Source of the DNA: Bacteroidales bacterium
Lineage (GTDB): Bacteria > Bacteroidota > Bacteroidia > Bacteroidales > UBA932
Length of the DNA stretch: 20,725 nt
Direction of reading: 5' to 3'
NCBI GenBank assembly: GCA_024681565.1
Contig: JAILAO010000112.1
Location: forward strand, 1-20,725
The position numbers and the translations under genes are program-made. Below are positions 6,011 to 14,094 of this stretch, piece by piece; the stretch's first letter is position 1; every line of letters begins with the position of its first letter. The notes under the pieces are model-generated. The model made no database searches, was not told the origin of the DNA, and saw only the letters and a list, made by a program, of their open reading frames with translations.

Positions 6011-7495
6011 ATGTCACCCGCCGTTCTGCTGCCCGTCATCGCCCTGTACCTCGGCTCCGTCATCGGCGCGAGCTGGTGGATTTCCCGCAAGACGCAGGGC
6101 AGTGCCGACTTTTTCCGCGGCGGGCGGAAATCTCCCTGGTGGGCCGTGGCCGTGGCCATGGTCAGCACCTCCATCTCCGGCATCACCTTCGTGTCCGTGC
6201 CCGGGATGGTGGAGGCTTCGCAATGGTCCTATCTGCAGATGGCCGTGGGCTTCGTCGCGGGCTATGCCGTGATCGCCTATGTCCTGCTGCCCCTCTACTA
6301 CCGGCTCAACCTCAACAGTCTCTATTCCTGGCTGGAGCAGCGTTTCGGGCGCTGGAGCCACCGGACCGGGGCCGCCTTTTTCCTGCTCTCCAAACTGCTC
6401 ATCTGCGGGGTGAGGATGTACCTGACGGCCATCGTCCTCCAGCTGGTCGTCTTCGATCCGCTGGGGATCCCGTTCGCCGTCAACGTGGCCGCGACGATGT
6501 TCTGTGTGTGGCTCTATACCTTCCGCGGCGGCGTACGCACCCTGGTCTGGACCGACATGATCCAGACCGTCGCGCTGATCACCGTGGTAGTGCTGTGCCT
6601 GGTGCAGATCAGCCGCGTGATGGGACTGGACTTCGGGGCGATGTGCGGGAGCATCTCGGACAGCGGGATGAGCCGGATCTGGTTCTTCGACGACTGGCGG
6701 GACACGCGCTTCTTCTGGAAGCAGTTCCTGGCCGGGATGTTCACGACCATCGCGATGACCGGTCTGGACCAGGATATGATGCAGAAAAACCTGTCCTGCA
6801 AAACCCTGCGGGAGAGCCAGCGGAACATGATGAGCTACGGGGCCGCATTCTTCCCCGTCAACCTGCTCTTCCTCGCCCTGGGCGTGCTGCTGTATCAGTT
6901 CGCCGCAGCGCGCGGCATCTCCGTGGCGAAGCCGGACGACCTTTTCCCCACGATCGCGTGCGGTACGGACGCCGCCGGCACCGCCTTCATGCCGCCGGTC
7001 GTCCCGCTGCTTTTCGCCCTCGGCCTGACGGCCTCGGCGTTCAGCAGCTCCGGATCCGCGCTTACGGCGCTCACGACCACGTTCACCCTGGACGTCCTGC
7101 ACGCCGACAAGCGGCAGGACGAAGCCGGACTCCGGCGCACCCGGCAGCGGGTCCACGCCGGTGCAGCCGTAGTGCTCGGCCTCGTGATCCTGGGCTTCGG
7201 GGCCATCCGCGACGGGAGTGTGATCAACGCCATCTATACCGTCGCCGGCTATACCTACGGACCCCTGCTGGGCCTCTTCTTTTTCGGAATCCTGACCCGC
7301 CGGCGCGTACGCGACCGCTGGGTCCCCCTGATCTGCATCCTCTCTCCGGTCCTCTGTTACATCCTGTCCACCCACAGTGCCGCCTGGCTGGGAGGCTACA
7401 GGATCGGATTCGAGCTGCTTCTGATCAATGCCGGTCTCACCTGGGCCGGTCTCTGGCTGTGCGGCATCGGACTGGGCCGGCAGTCCAACCAATAA
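6011..7495 (+). CDS. Sodium:solute symporter (SSS family)
   Basis: A 494-residue inner-membrane protein with about 13 hydrophobic helices, the usual SSS size. The start is typical: a first helix, then GSADFFRGGRKSPWWAVAVA (31-50), then AMVSTSISGITFVSVPGM (about 50-67), the helix that contributes to the sodium site in the LeuT fold. FRGGVRTLVWTDMIQ (about 172-186) is another family hallmark, as is DQDMMQKNLSCKT near 256-268. Such carriers use the sodium gradient to import sugars, amino acids, organic acids or sialic acid; the substrate cannot be read from these motifs. It is co-transcribed with the preceding exported protein. The ATG at 6011 gives a correct N-terminus without a signal peptide. 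Confidence 0.92.
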   Translation: MSPAVLLPVIALYLGSVIGASWWISRKTQGSADFFRGGRKSPWWAVAVAMVSTSISGITFVSVPGMVEASQWSYLQMAVGFVAGYAVIAYVLLPLYYRLNLNSLYSWLEQRFGRWSHRTGAAFFLLSKLLICGVRMYLTAIVLQLVVFDPLGIPFAVNVAATMFCVWLYTFRGGVRTLVWTDMIQTVALITVVVLCLVQISRVMGLDFGAMCGSISDSGMSRIWFFDDWRDTRFFWKQFLAGMFTTIAMTGLDQDMMQKNLSCKTLRESQRNMMSYGAAFFPVNLLFLALGVLLYQFAAARGISVAKPDDLFPTIACGTDAAGTAFMPPVVPLLFALGLTASAFSSSGSALTALTTTFTLDVLHADKRQDEAGLRRTRQRVHAGAAVVLGLVILGFGAIRDGSVINAIYTVAGYTYGPLLGLFFFGILTRRRVRDRWVPLICILSPVLCYILSTHSAAWLGGYRIGFELLLINAGLTWAGLWLCGIGLGRQSNQ

Positions 7496-7543
7496 AATCG
7501 GGGCTTTTGTTTCAGAATCAGGTGTTTTTGCACACAAAAATCC

Positions 7544-7551
7544 TATCTTTG
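7544..7551 (+). promoter_or_regulatory. -7 box for the C69/DUF4421/DUF3108/M28 operon
   Basis: TATCTTTG matches the TAnnTTTG consensus exactly and ends 24 bases before the C69 dipeptidase ATG. It lies in an 80-base gap (7496-7575) that also holds a TTTTTG-CACA-CAAAAA palindrome (7525-7540) just upstream. No -33 element is found at the standard distance; the nearest TTG is 13 bases upstream. Confidence 0.5.
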
Positions 7552-7575
7552 CAAGAATCCAATTATAACCCCACC

Positions 7576-9246
7576 ATGAAGACTGCAACTTTTCTGGCTC
7601 CGATCCTTGCGACAGTCCTCCTGCTTTCCGTTCCTGCGGACGCCTGTACCAACCTGATCGTCGGCAAAGCCGCCTCTGTGGACGGCAGCGTGATGTGTAC
7701 CTATAACTGCGACGGTTTCGGCTTCGCCTCTCCCCTGTCCTATTCGGCCCCCGGCCGCCACGCCCCCGGCGAGATGATCGCCCTGCGCGGTTTCCGCCCC
7801 GGTTCCGAGGTACGGTACATCGCCCAGGCGGACTATACCTACGGCGTGGTGGGACTCATGAACGAGAATCAGGTGACCATCGTCGAAACGACCTGGGACG
7901 GCCGCGAGGAGCTCCGCAACCCGGAGGGCTATCTGGACTATTTCACCCTCATGGACCTCGCCCTGCAGCGCAGCACCACCGCCCGTGAGGCCATCGCCCA
8001 GATGCACGCACTGGTCCAGGAATACGGCTACAACTCCACTGGAGAATCCTTCGCGGTCTGCGACAAGGAAGAAGCCTGGATCATGGAGCTCATCGGCAAG
8101 GGTCCCGGCCGCAAAGGCGGCGTCTGGGTAGCCCTGCGCGTCCCGGACGACTGCATCACGGCCTATGCCAACGCCAGCCGAATCCGTCAGTTCCCGCAGG
8201 CCGGGAAGGCGGACAGGAAACTCGGCTTCTGCGTCGTGGACGGAGTCTGCATGTATTCTGCAGACGTGATCTCTTTCGCCCGCGAGATGGGATATTTCTC
8301 CGGAGCGGACGCGGATTTCAGTTTCCGTGAAGCCTACGGCCCGCTGGACTGGAGCGCCATCCGTTACTGCGAGGCGCGCGTGTGGAGTTTCTTCCGCCAT
8401 CACTACGACACCGATGAAATCGATGCCTATCTGCCCTTCCTCAACGGCCAGGTCGGGATTTGCGACCACCTGCCCCTGTGGATCAAGCCGAAGGAAAAGC
8501 TTTCCGTCCGCGACCTCATGGCCGACATGCGCGACCACTATGAGGGTACCGCCCTCGACATGACGGCGGACGTCAGCGCCGGCCCCTGGGCTTCCCCCTA
8601 CCGCAACCAGCCCGTCAACTTCAAGAGCAGCGACGGCACGGACATGTTCCGCGAGCGGCCGATCGGTTGCCAGCAGAGCGGGATGACGATGGTCTGCCAG
8701 ATGCGTTCCTGGCTGCCGGACGCCGTGGGCGGCGTGACCTATTTCAACATGGATGACGCCACGATGGTCGCCTATGTGCCGGCCTATTGCGGCATCAACC
8801 GCATTCCCGCGCCCTTCCGCCGCGAGAACAACAACATCCGCGAATTCAGCACGGAGAGCGCTTTCTGGATGTGCAATTTCGTCGCCAACATGGTCTATCC
8901 GCGCTACAGCGCGATGATCGGCGATCTGCGCGAGGCCCAGGCCGAACTCGAAGACTATTACGCCGCCGACCAGAAAGAGGTGGAGGAGAAAGCCGCCGGA
9001 ATGACCCCCGGAGAGCGCGCCGAATACCTCACCCAGAAGACCATCGCCTATACCGACCGGATGATGGAACGCTGGGATAAATTGGCCAAACTGTTGATTG
9101 TCAAGCATAACGATCAGATCATGCAGCCCAGCGAAAACGGCGTCGTGGTGGCTGGCCGCCGCTCTTCGCCGGCCTATGCCCCCGCCTTCATCGATGCGGT
9201 CAAAGCGCAGACCGGCGACCGCTATATCAAACGGGAAAACCAATAA
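7576..9246 (+). CDS. C69 family dipeptidase (exported)
   Basis: A 556-residue N-terminal-nucleophile hydrolase of peptidase family C69, which cleaves dipeptides. A signal-like hydrophobic stretch (residues 3-22) is followed by CTNLIVGKAASVDGSVM, whose Cys24 is the expected nucleophile exposed by processing. GVVGLMNENQVTIVETTWDG at about 94-113 matches the conserved GLMNEHQ-ETT region of the family, and the C-terminal ERWDKLAKLLIVKHND is also typical. The residues before the cysteine (ADA) are not a good lipobox, so I read it as the catalytic residue and not a lipidation site. The ATG at 7576 was chosen because it gives the signal peptide; the same frame runs open upstream through the symporter gene only by chance. 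First gene of a four-gene run of exported proteins. Confidence 0.92.
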   Translation: MKTATFLAPILATVLLLSVPADACTNLIVGKAASVDGSVMCTYNCDGFGFASPLSYSAPGRHAPGEMIALRGFRPGSEVRYIAQADYTYGVVGLMNENQVTIVETTWDGREELRNPEGYLDYFTLMDLALQRSTTAREAIAQMHALVQEYGYNSTGESFAVCDKEEAWIMELIGKGPGRKGGVWVALRVPDDCITAYANASRIRQFPQAGKADRKLGFCVVDGVCMYSADVISFAREMGYFSGADADFSFREAYGPLDWSAIRYCEARVWSFFRHHYDTDEIDAYLPFLNGQVGICDHLPLWIKPKEKLSVRDLMADMRDHYEGTALDMTADVSAGPWASPYRNQPVNFKSSDGTDMFRERPIGCQQSGMTMVCQMRSWLPDAVGGVTYFNMDDATMVAYVPAYCGINRIPAPFRRENNNIREFSTESAFWMCNFVANMVYPRYSAMIGDLREAQAELEDYYAADQKEVEEKAAGMTPGERAEYLTQKTIAYTDRMMERWDKLAKLLIVKHNDQIMQPSENGVVVAGRRSSPAYAPAFIDAVKAQTGDRYIKRENQ

Positions 9247-9252
9247 GCGACC

Positions 9253-10494
9253 ATGAACAGAACGTCGAAAATCTTCCTGGTACTGCTCCTCTGCGCCCTC
9301 CCGTCCCTCCGGGCGGAGGGAGCCGACGGATTCTTCCAGAAGCTGGTATACAGCCTCAACACCCCCAGCAAGGTCTTCGATTCTCTCTATGTCTACCGCC
9401 TGGACAATCCCTGGACCGTATCCCTCAACGGAGACCTGATCTGGACCGGGATCAACCTCCACCGGGTCAACGGAATCGTCTCCGAGGATCATGAAGGAAA
9501 CGACTTTCAAATTACCAGTTTCCTGGACCGGCAGTTTTTCAAAAAAATAGGCGCCGGTTTTTCCCTCGGATCCCTGGCCTTGGGATATACGGCTGAAATC
9601 GACCGGCACGGGACGAAGCGCAACAAGTATCTCAACTTCTCGTTTCTCCGGCCCCGTTTCGGCGTCAGTTTCCAGTACTATACCATCCATGAATATCTGG
9701 ACGGATATGTCATCGATACCGCTCTTCCGGATGAGCAGTTCCCCTTCCGGAGCTGGGAACCCGGCCTGATGAGGAACATGGTCATCGACGGATTCTATTT
9801 CTTCAATCCGGAGCATTTCTCCTACATGGCCACCACCGGCCGCAACACCATCCAGCGCCGCTCTGCCGGCAGCTGGGTCGCCTCCGTCTGCTACACCCAG
9901 GGGGAATTCAAATACAACCTGACCGACGGTATCGTCCTCGAGTTCCCGGACAATCTCGGAAAGATCCGGACAGGCGCGCTTGCGATCGGAGGAGGCTACT
10001 CCTTCAACTGGGTCCCCTATCACCGGGCGCCGAACGGCCATTCCACCAAAGGTTTCCGCAACCTGACCATCAACGCCACCCTGCTGCCGCGCGTCACCCT
10101 CTACAACCATGTCCACTTGACCAAGTATTCCTACATAGACGAGATCGAAGCCATGCGCCGCTATGAAAAGGAATACGGCCCTGTCAAGACCGAGGAAGAT
10201 TTCGAGAACATGGAGAGAATTGTATGGCAGTACGAGCGGGACTCCGCCCAGGAAGACGAGACCCTGCGGAGTTCCCGGTTCTTCCACCCGACCCTGAATC
10301 TGTCTGCCCGGACGGGCTTCATCTTTTCCTGGGAAAGGTTTTTTATCTGCGCCACCACCGTCTTCAACCGGTATTCTTTCCGGGACATGGAAGTTCTCCA
10401 GCCGGATCCCGATTACGGTTTTCATTATAAATCAACCATCCGGGGCAATTTCTTTGACGTAACGACCCGGGTCCAACTTAACATACGTTTTTAA
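9253..10494 (+). CDS. DUF4421 family outer-membrane-like protein
   Basis: A 413-residue exported protein with a signal peptide (about residues 1-24, ending SLRAEGA). I assign DUF4421 from the overall pattern: a long series of short amphipathic beta strands, SFLDRQFFKKIGAGFSLG then ALGYTAEIDRHGTKRNKYLNF near 90-130, and IDGFYFFNPEHFSYMA followed by an RRSAGSW motif near 178-210, a hallmark of the family (FNxxxFSY ... Q.RSAGS). The protein ends in a strand terminating with F (VQLNIRF), the terminal aromatic expected of an outer-membrane barrel inserted by BamA. A charged helical insert lies at about 298-338. No function is known for the family. It starts 6 bases after the C69 stop and ends 1 base before the next gene. 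Confidence 0.75.
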   Translation: MNRTSKIFLVLLLCALPSLRAEGADGFFQKLVYSLNTPSKVFDSLYVYRLDNPWTVSLNGDLIWTGINLHRVNGIVSEDHEGNDFQITSFLDRQFFKKIGAGFSLGSLALGYTAEIDRHGTKRNKYLNFSFLRPRFGVSFQYYTIHEYLDGYVIDTALPDEQFPFRSWEPGLMRNMVIDGFYFFNPEHFSYMATTGRNTIQRRSAGSWVASVCYTQGEFKYNLTDGIVLEFPDNLGKIRTGALAIGGGYSFNWVPYHRAPNGHSTKGFRNLTINATLLPRVTLYNHVHLTKYSYIDEIEAMRRYEKEYGPVKTEEDFENMERIVWQYERDSAQEDETLRSSRFFHPTLNLSARTGFIFSWERFFICATTVFNRYSFRDMEVLQPDPDYGFHYKSTIRGNFFDVTTRVQLNIRF

Positions 10495-10495
10495 G

Positions 10496-11245
10496 ATGAA
10501 AAAGTTTTTGTTCCTTGCATCGGTCCTGCTCGCCTCCGGAGTCGTCTCCGGAGCCCGGAACCTGTCTTCTGAAGCCCTGGGTACCGTCAAGTATGCCGTG
10601 CAGTACAAATGGGGCGCCATCAATGCCACGGTCGCGACGGCATCCATTTCCCTGGAAAAGGGAGAACGGGACGACCAGGCCGTGTACCATTCGAAGGCCC
10701 TTATCCAGACGACCCCCATTTTCAAGTTGTTCGTGGGATCCGACTACGTCGCAGAAACGTATCTGGCCCAGAGCAACCTGGCGCCGGTCTATTTCATCAA
10801 TCCGTTCACGAAGAACGGCTTTGAAGGGAAATTCCAATACGAATACAACGCGGACACCCAGAAAATCGAGTCCACCACGGTCAAAGGCCCGCAGGATGTC
10901 GTCAAAGAGACGTTCCCGCTGAACGGCCGCACCATGGACCTGCTGTCCCTGCTGCATTTCATCCGTTTCCGGGATTTCTCCGCTTCGGACAAGCCCCTCC
11001 ACATGCATATCCTGATGGGAGGCAAGTCCTTCGCCGCGACGCTCTCCCTCGTGAAACAGGATTCGGAGAAGTTCCCGGGCAGGGACGCCGACCATCTGCT
11101 GCTGAAGATGACGGAACGCGGCCTGATGGAGAACGGCAGCGGCAATGAAATAGATATCTGGCGTTCGCGCGGCAAAGACCGCCGGATCCTCGGACTGGAA
11201 GCCCCGCTGAGCGCCGGCTTCATGTCCGTCACCATCAGCGAATAA
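10496..11245 (+). CDS. DUF3108 domain-containing exported protein
   Basis: A 249-residue protein with a signal peptide (residues 1-20, ending VVSGA). The body follows the DUF3108 pattern: an initial GTVKYAVQYKWGAINATVATASI strand pair with the Y..k.g.i..A.a... core (28-50), then a central segment with Y..E.yl....L.P..F at 82-101, a KIESTTVKGPQDVVKETFPL stretch at 122-141 before DLLSLLHFIRF (148-158), and a DADHLLLKM strand near the end. DUF3108 proteins are periplasmic beta proteins of unknown function. The gene begins 1 base after the DUF4421 stop, so it must be co-translated. The partnership suggests the two act together at the envelope, but nothing in the sequence says how. Confidence 0.7.
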   Translation: MKKFLFLASVLLASGVVSGARNLSSEALGTVKYAVQYKWGAINATVATASISLEKGERDDQAVYHSKALIQTTPIFKLFVGSDYVAETYLAQSNLAPVYFINPFTKNGFEGKFQYEYNADTQKIESTTVKGPQDVVKETFPLNGRTMDLLSLLHFIRFRDFSASDKPLHMHILMGGKSFAATLSLVKQDSEKFPGRDADHLLLKMTERGLMENGSGNEIDIWRSRGKDRRILGLEAPLSAGFMSVTISE

Positions 11246-11259
11246 ACCCACTGACAATC

Positions 11260-12726
11260 ATGAGACATGCCTTCTTCACCTTCTTCCTGGCCCTGGCCCT
11301 TCCGCTGGGTGTCTTTGCCCAGGACAAGACCGTAAAAGCCGTCCTGGAGATGGGACGCACGGACAACCGCACCATGGAACACGCCGAATACATCGCCCGC
11401 AATATCGGCGGACGGCTTGTCGGCACCCACATGCTGAACCACGCCGAAGACTGGGTGGCACAGCAATTCCGCTCCTGGGGCCTTGAGGTGACCGTGCAGG
11501 AGGCTGTCGAGATCGGCGTCGGCTTCGACCGGGGCCCCTGGTCCGGCCGCATGCTCTCCGAAGACGGCATGGTCCTGCATTTCGGGACCCCCGCCTATAC
11601 CGCCGGCACCTGCGGTCCGCAAAAGGGACGCGTCCTGCTCGAGCCCAAGAACCAACGGGAATTCGACCGGGTCAAAGGCGCACTGAAAGGGGCCTGGGTC
11701 CTGCTGGAAACGGGAGCGACCAACGGACTTGCCATCGATGCGAGCCACAAGGCCGATTCTACGCGCGCGGCGCTGCTGGCAGAAGGAAAGGAAGGATCCG
11801 TGCTGATGTACCGCCAGATGGTCGATGCCGGAGTACTGGGATTCATCCGCCCGTCGAAGCTGCCGATGCAGGTCCTCTACAACCGGGCCTGCTGCTTCGA
11901 CCTTACGATGGACAACCTGCCCAAGGCCTGCGACATCCTGCTCGACGAGCACCAGTTCGCCCGGATCCGGCAGAAAGTCGTAGACCGGGAGGACTTCCAG
12001 CTCGAATTCGACATCCGCAACCATTTCTTCCCGGGACCGATGAAGCACCACAACATCCTGGCCGTCATCAAGGGAACAAAATACCCGGACGAATATGTGT
12101 TGATGGGCGGCCACCTCGACGCCTATGACATCGCCACCGGCTCCACGGATGACGGGCAGGGCGTTTCCGTCACGATGGAAGCGGCCCGGCTGCTCGCGGC
12201 CGCGGGCGCCCGCCCCAAACGGTCCATCATGTTCTGCATCTGGACCGGAGAGGAATACGGCCTGCTGGGATCCAAGTTCTTCGTACAGAACAAGACGGTG
12301 CCCTGGGACAAGATCTCCAATTATTTCAACCGGGACGGCGGGCCGCTGGCGGCGACCTCCATCACCGTCCCGCCGGCCATGTATGACGACTTCGCGGAAG
12401 TCTGCAAACCCCTGGCCGACTACAATCCAGAAATTCCGTTCTCCGTCATCCGGCGGGAAGGAGAAGCCCGTTCCCGTCCGACCAGCGCCGGCGGATCGGA
12501 CCATGCCTATTTCGCCATGAACGGCGTCCCCACCCTCTCTTTCCGCGAGAGCGACATTTTCGGTTGCGACTTCATCTACCGGGATATCTGGCACACGGAG
12601 GATGACCTGTTCGACAAACTCATCCCCGTCTATCTGGAGCACTCGGCCGTCGTCCAGGCCGTCACGGCCTACGGCCTTGCCAACCTCGACCACCTTCTCT
12701 CCCGGGAAGGCCTCTACAAAGACTGA
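11260..12726 (+). CDS. M28 family zinc metallopeptidase with PA-like insert
   Basis: A 488-residue exported aminopeptidase or carboxypeptidase of family M28, with signal peptide 1-20 (ending GVFA-Q). The catalytic domain starts near 260 (PMKHHNILAVIKG) and carries the whole di-zinc set: H285 in GGHLDAYD, D297 in GSTDDGQG, general base E331 and ligand E332 in WTGEEYGLLGS, D359 in NRDGG, and H445 in WHTEDD. Residues about 110-225 between the N-terminal region and the catalytic domain look like a PA-type insert (KGAWVLLE, then AGVLGFIRP). Fourth gene of the operon, 14 bases after the DUF3108 stop. It is tail to tail with a second, unlike M28 gene, only 9 bases apart. Substrate specificity cannot be assigned. 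Confidence 0.93.
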   Translation: MRHAFFTFFLALALPLGVFAQDKTVKAVLEMGRTDNRTMEHAEYIARNIGGRLVGTHMLNHAEDWVAQQFRSWGLEVTVQEAVEIGVGFDRGPWSGRMLSEDGMVLHFGTPAYTAGTCGPQKGRVLLEPKNQREFDRVKGALKGAWVLLETGATNGLAIDASHKADSTRAALLAEGKEGSVLMYRQMVDAGVLGFIRPSKLPMQVLYNRACCFDLTMDNLPKACDILLDEHQFARIRQKVVDREDFQLEFDIRNHFFPGPMKHHNILAVIKGTKYPDEYVLMGGHLDAYDIATGSTDDGQGVSVTMEAARLLAAAGARPKRSIMFCIWTGEEYGLLGSKFFVQNKTVPWDKISNYFNRDGGPLAATSITVPPAMYDDFAEVCKPLADYNPEIPFSVIRREGEARSRPTSAGGSDHAYFAMNGVPTLSFRESDIFGCDFIYRDIWHTEDDLFDKLIPVYLEHSAVVQAVTAYGLANLDHLLSREGLYKD

Positions 12727-12735
12727 CGTTCCGTC

Positions 12736-14082
12736 CTACCGCGCCACGGTCGGGAGCCCGGGGTGGCCTCCCGCCGAAACGGCGCGGACGGCAAAGTAGT
12801 AATTATCCTTGCTCAGCGGACAACTGAACTCGTAAGGACCCCCGGCGGGTACGGTATCGGACAGGCCCGCCGGCAGGACGGGCATCCACTCGGACTGACT
12901 CGTTTCCCGGCAAAGCACCTGATAGGACACGGCGGGGTCCGGCCGGCCGTCAGCGCCGGGGATGGGATCCCAGGTAATCCGGGTGTTGTTGTCCAGGTCC
13001 ATCGCATTGGCGATCCGCACGTTTCCCGGACTGTCCGGGGCCATCGCCAGATTCATCACCGCCGCCAGGTTGACCCGGATGTTGCGCACCAGGTACGGGA
13101 AATCGATGTACCCGGGCAGGTCGCCGTAATCAACCCCGCCCTCCGTACGGATGTCCTGGTGGGTCCGTTCATAATCCTCGCAGTATTCGCACACGCGCAC
13201 GGCCGTAAAACCCTCCCGCAGGAAGGAGGAATGGTCGCCGCCCCGGCGGTAACGGTCCGTGCGGTAGTTCAGGACGATTTCCTGGTCCGGCACATAGCAG
13301 GCGGCCGTCTCCTTGATGTACCGCGCCAGCTGGCGGGAATCGCTGTCCTCGCCGCTCCGGCTTTCCGAGAACACCCGGACCTTGTGGTCCTCCCGCAACC
13401 CGGTCCCGCTGGCCCGTACGTTGCCGATCATGTCGTTGCTGAGGACGGCCTGCACCGGCCAGTGATCCGCCCTTGCCACGGCCGCCAGGTGGCGGGATCC
13501 GTCCAGGCCCTGCTCCTCGCCGGAGACGAACAGGCATTTGACGGTCTGTTCCAGCGGAATTCCCGAAAGGATGCGGACGGTTTCCAGCAGGCAGGCCAGC
13601 CCGCTGCCGTCGTCATCCGCACCGGGGGCGAAGGCGGTGGAATCCATCACATCGAGCACCCGCGTGTCGATATGGGCCATCAGCAGGATCTCCCGGTCCG
13701 CCTCCGTGCCGGGCAAGGTCACCACCAATTCCGGGACCTGTACGACCCGGTCGTAGCGGCCGCCGTTTTCACCCACCGTATAATAGACACGCTCGATGAG
13801 CGGTCGCGGTCGCCCGGGCGCCGCTTCCTGCGCCCAGCGTGCGCAACGCCGCTCCAGATACGACACCGCAGCGCCCAGCCCCTTTTGCGGGTCGGACTGG
13901 GAACTGAGGGTATGGCGCGTGTGCAGGGCGACCAGCTCATCGATGTAGGTCCGGACGCTGTCGATGCTGACCGCAGAGACGGCAGCGGCGATCCGGGGAT
14001 CGCCCGGAGACCGCTCCGGGCCTTGGCAGGAAGACAGCAGGCTTGCGGCGATCGTCACCGCCAGGAAAAAGACTTTTCTCAT
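12736..14082 (-). CDS. M28 family peptidase lipoprotein with C-terminal Fn3-like domain
   Basis: A 448-residue lipoprotein: the signal peptide ends in the lipobox LLSSC with Cys19, so it should be membrane anchored facing the periplasm or the surface. The M28 domain (about 40-345) keeps every zinc position: H137 in MAHIDT, D156/D157 in GADDDGSG, E189 and E190 in SGEEQGLDGS, D217 in SNDMIGN, and H308 in RTHQD. The final 95 residues (from SPGNVRIANA, 351) read like a fibronectin type III module: NVRIANAM, TRITWDPIPG, SYQVLCRE, YYFAVRAVS. It is unlike the M28 protein at 11260 in domain make-up and sequence, so it is not a recent duplicate. It starts 12 bases after the stop of the upstream barrel gene. 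Confidence 0.92.
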   Translation of the reverse strand: MRKVFFLAVTIAASLLSSCQGPERSPGDPRIAAAVSAVSIDSVRTYIDELVALHTRHTLSSQSDPQKGLGAAVSYLERRCARWAQEAAPGRPRPLIERVYYTVGENGGRYDRVVQVPELVVTLPGTEADREILLMAHIDTRVLDVMDSTAFAPGADDDGSGLACLLETVRILSGIPLEQTVKCLFVSGEEQGLDGSRHLAAVARADHWPVQAVLSNDMIGNVRASGTGLREDHKVRVFSESRSGEDSDSRQLARYIKETAACYVPDQEIVLNYRTDRYRRGGDHSSFLREGFTAVRVCEYCEDYERTHQDIRTEGGVDYGDLPGYIDFPYLVRNIRVNLAAVMNLAMAPDSPGNVRIANAMDLDNNTRITWDPIPGADGRPDPAVSYQVLCRETSQSEWMPVLPAGLSDTVPAGGPYEFSCPLSKDNYYFAVRAVSAGGHPGLPTVAR

Positions 14083-14094
14083 ATAGACATTGTT

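Noticed and set aside
7525..7540. TTTTTG-CACA-CAAAAA palindrome as a terminator for the symporter gene
   Set aside because: The stem is almost all A-T pairs and is not followed by a T tract. It lies next to the -7 box, so a DNA-level role or chance is more likely.
6076..7575. Plus-strand frame open upstream of the C69 dipeptidase, giving a 1056-residue protein
   Set aside because: The added part is the symporter gene read out of frame, rich in Arg and Pro. The signal peptide and promoter place the true start at 7576.
7576..7650. C69 dipeptidase Cys24 as a lipoprotein cysteine
   Set aside because: The residues before it (ADA) lack the Leu at -3, and the following TNLIVGKAASVDGS is the conserved catalytic N-terminus of family C69.
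7543..10425. A 960-codon open frame on the minus strand
   Set aside because: It lies antisense to the C69 and DUF4421 genes, both with clear families and signal peptides. Long antisense frames are expected in GC-rich DNA, and the translation shows no domain.
10789..12693. A 634-codon minus-strand frame under the DUF3108 and M28 genes
   Set aside because: Antisense to two well supported genes, with no recognisable motif.
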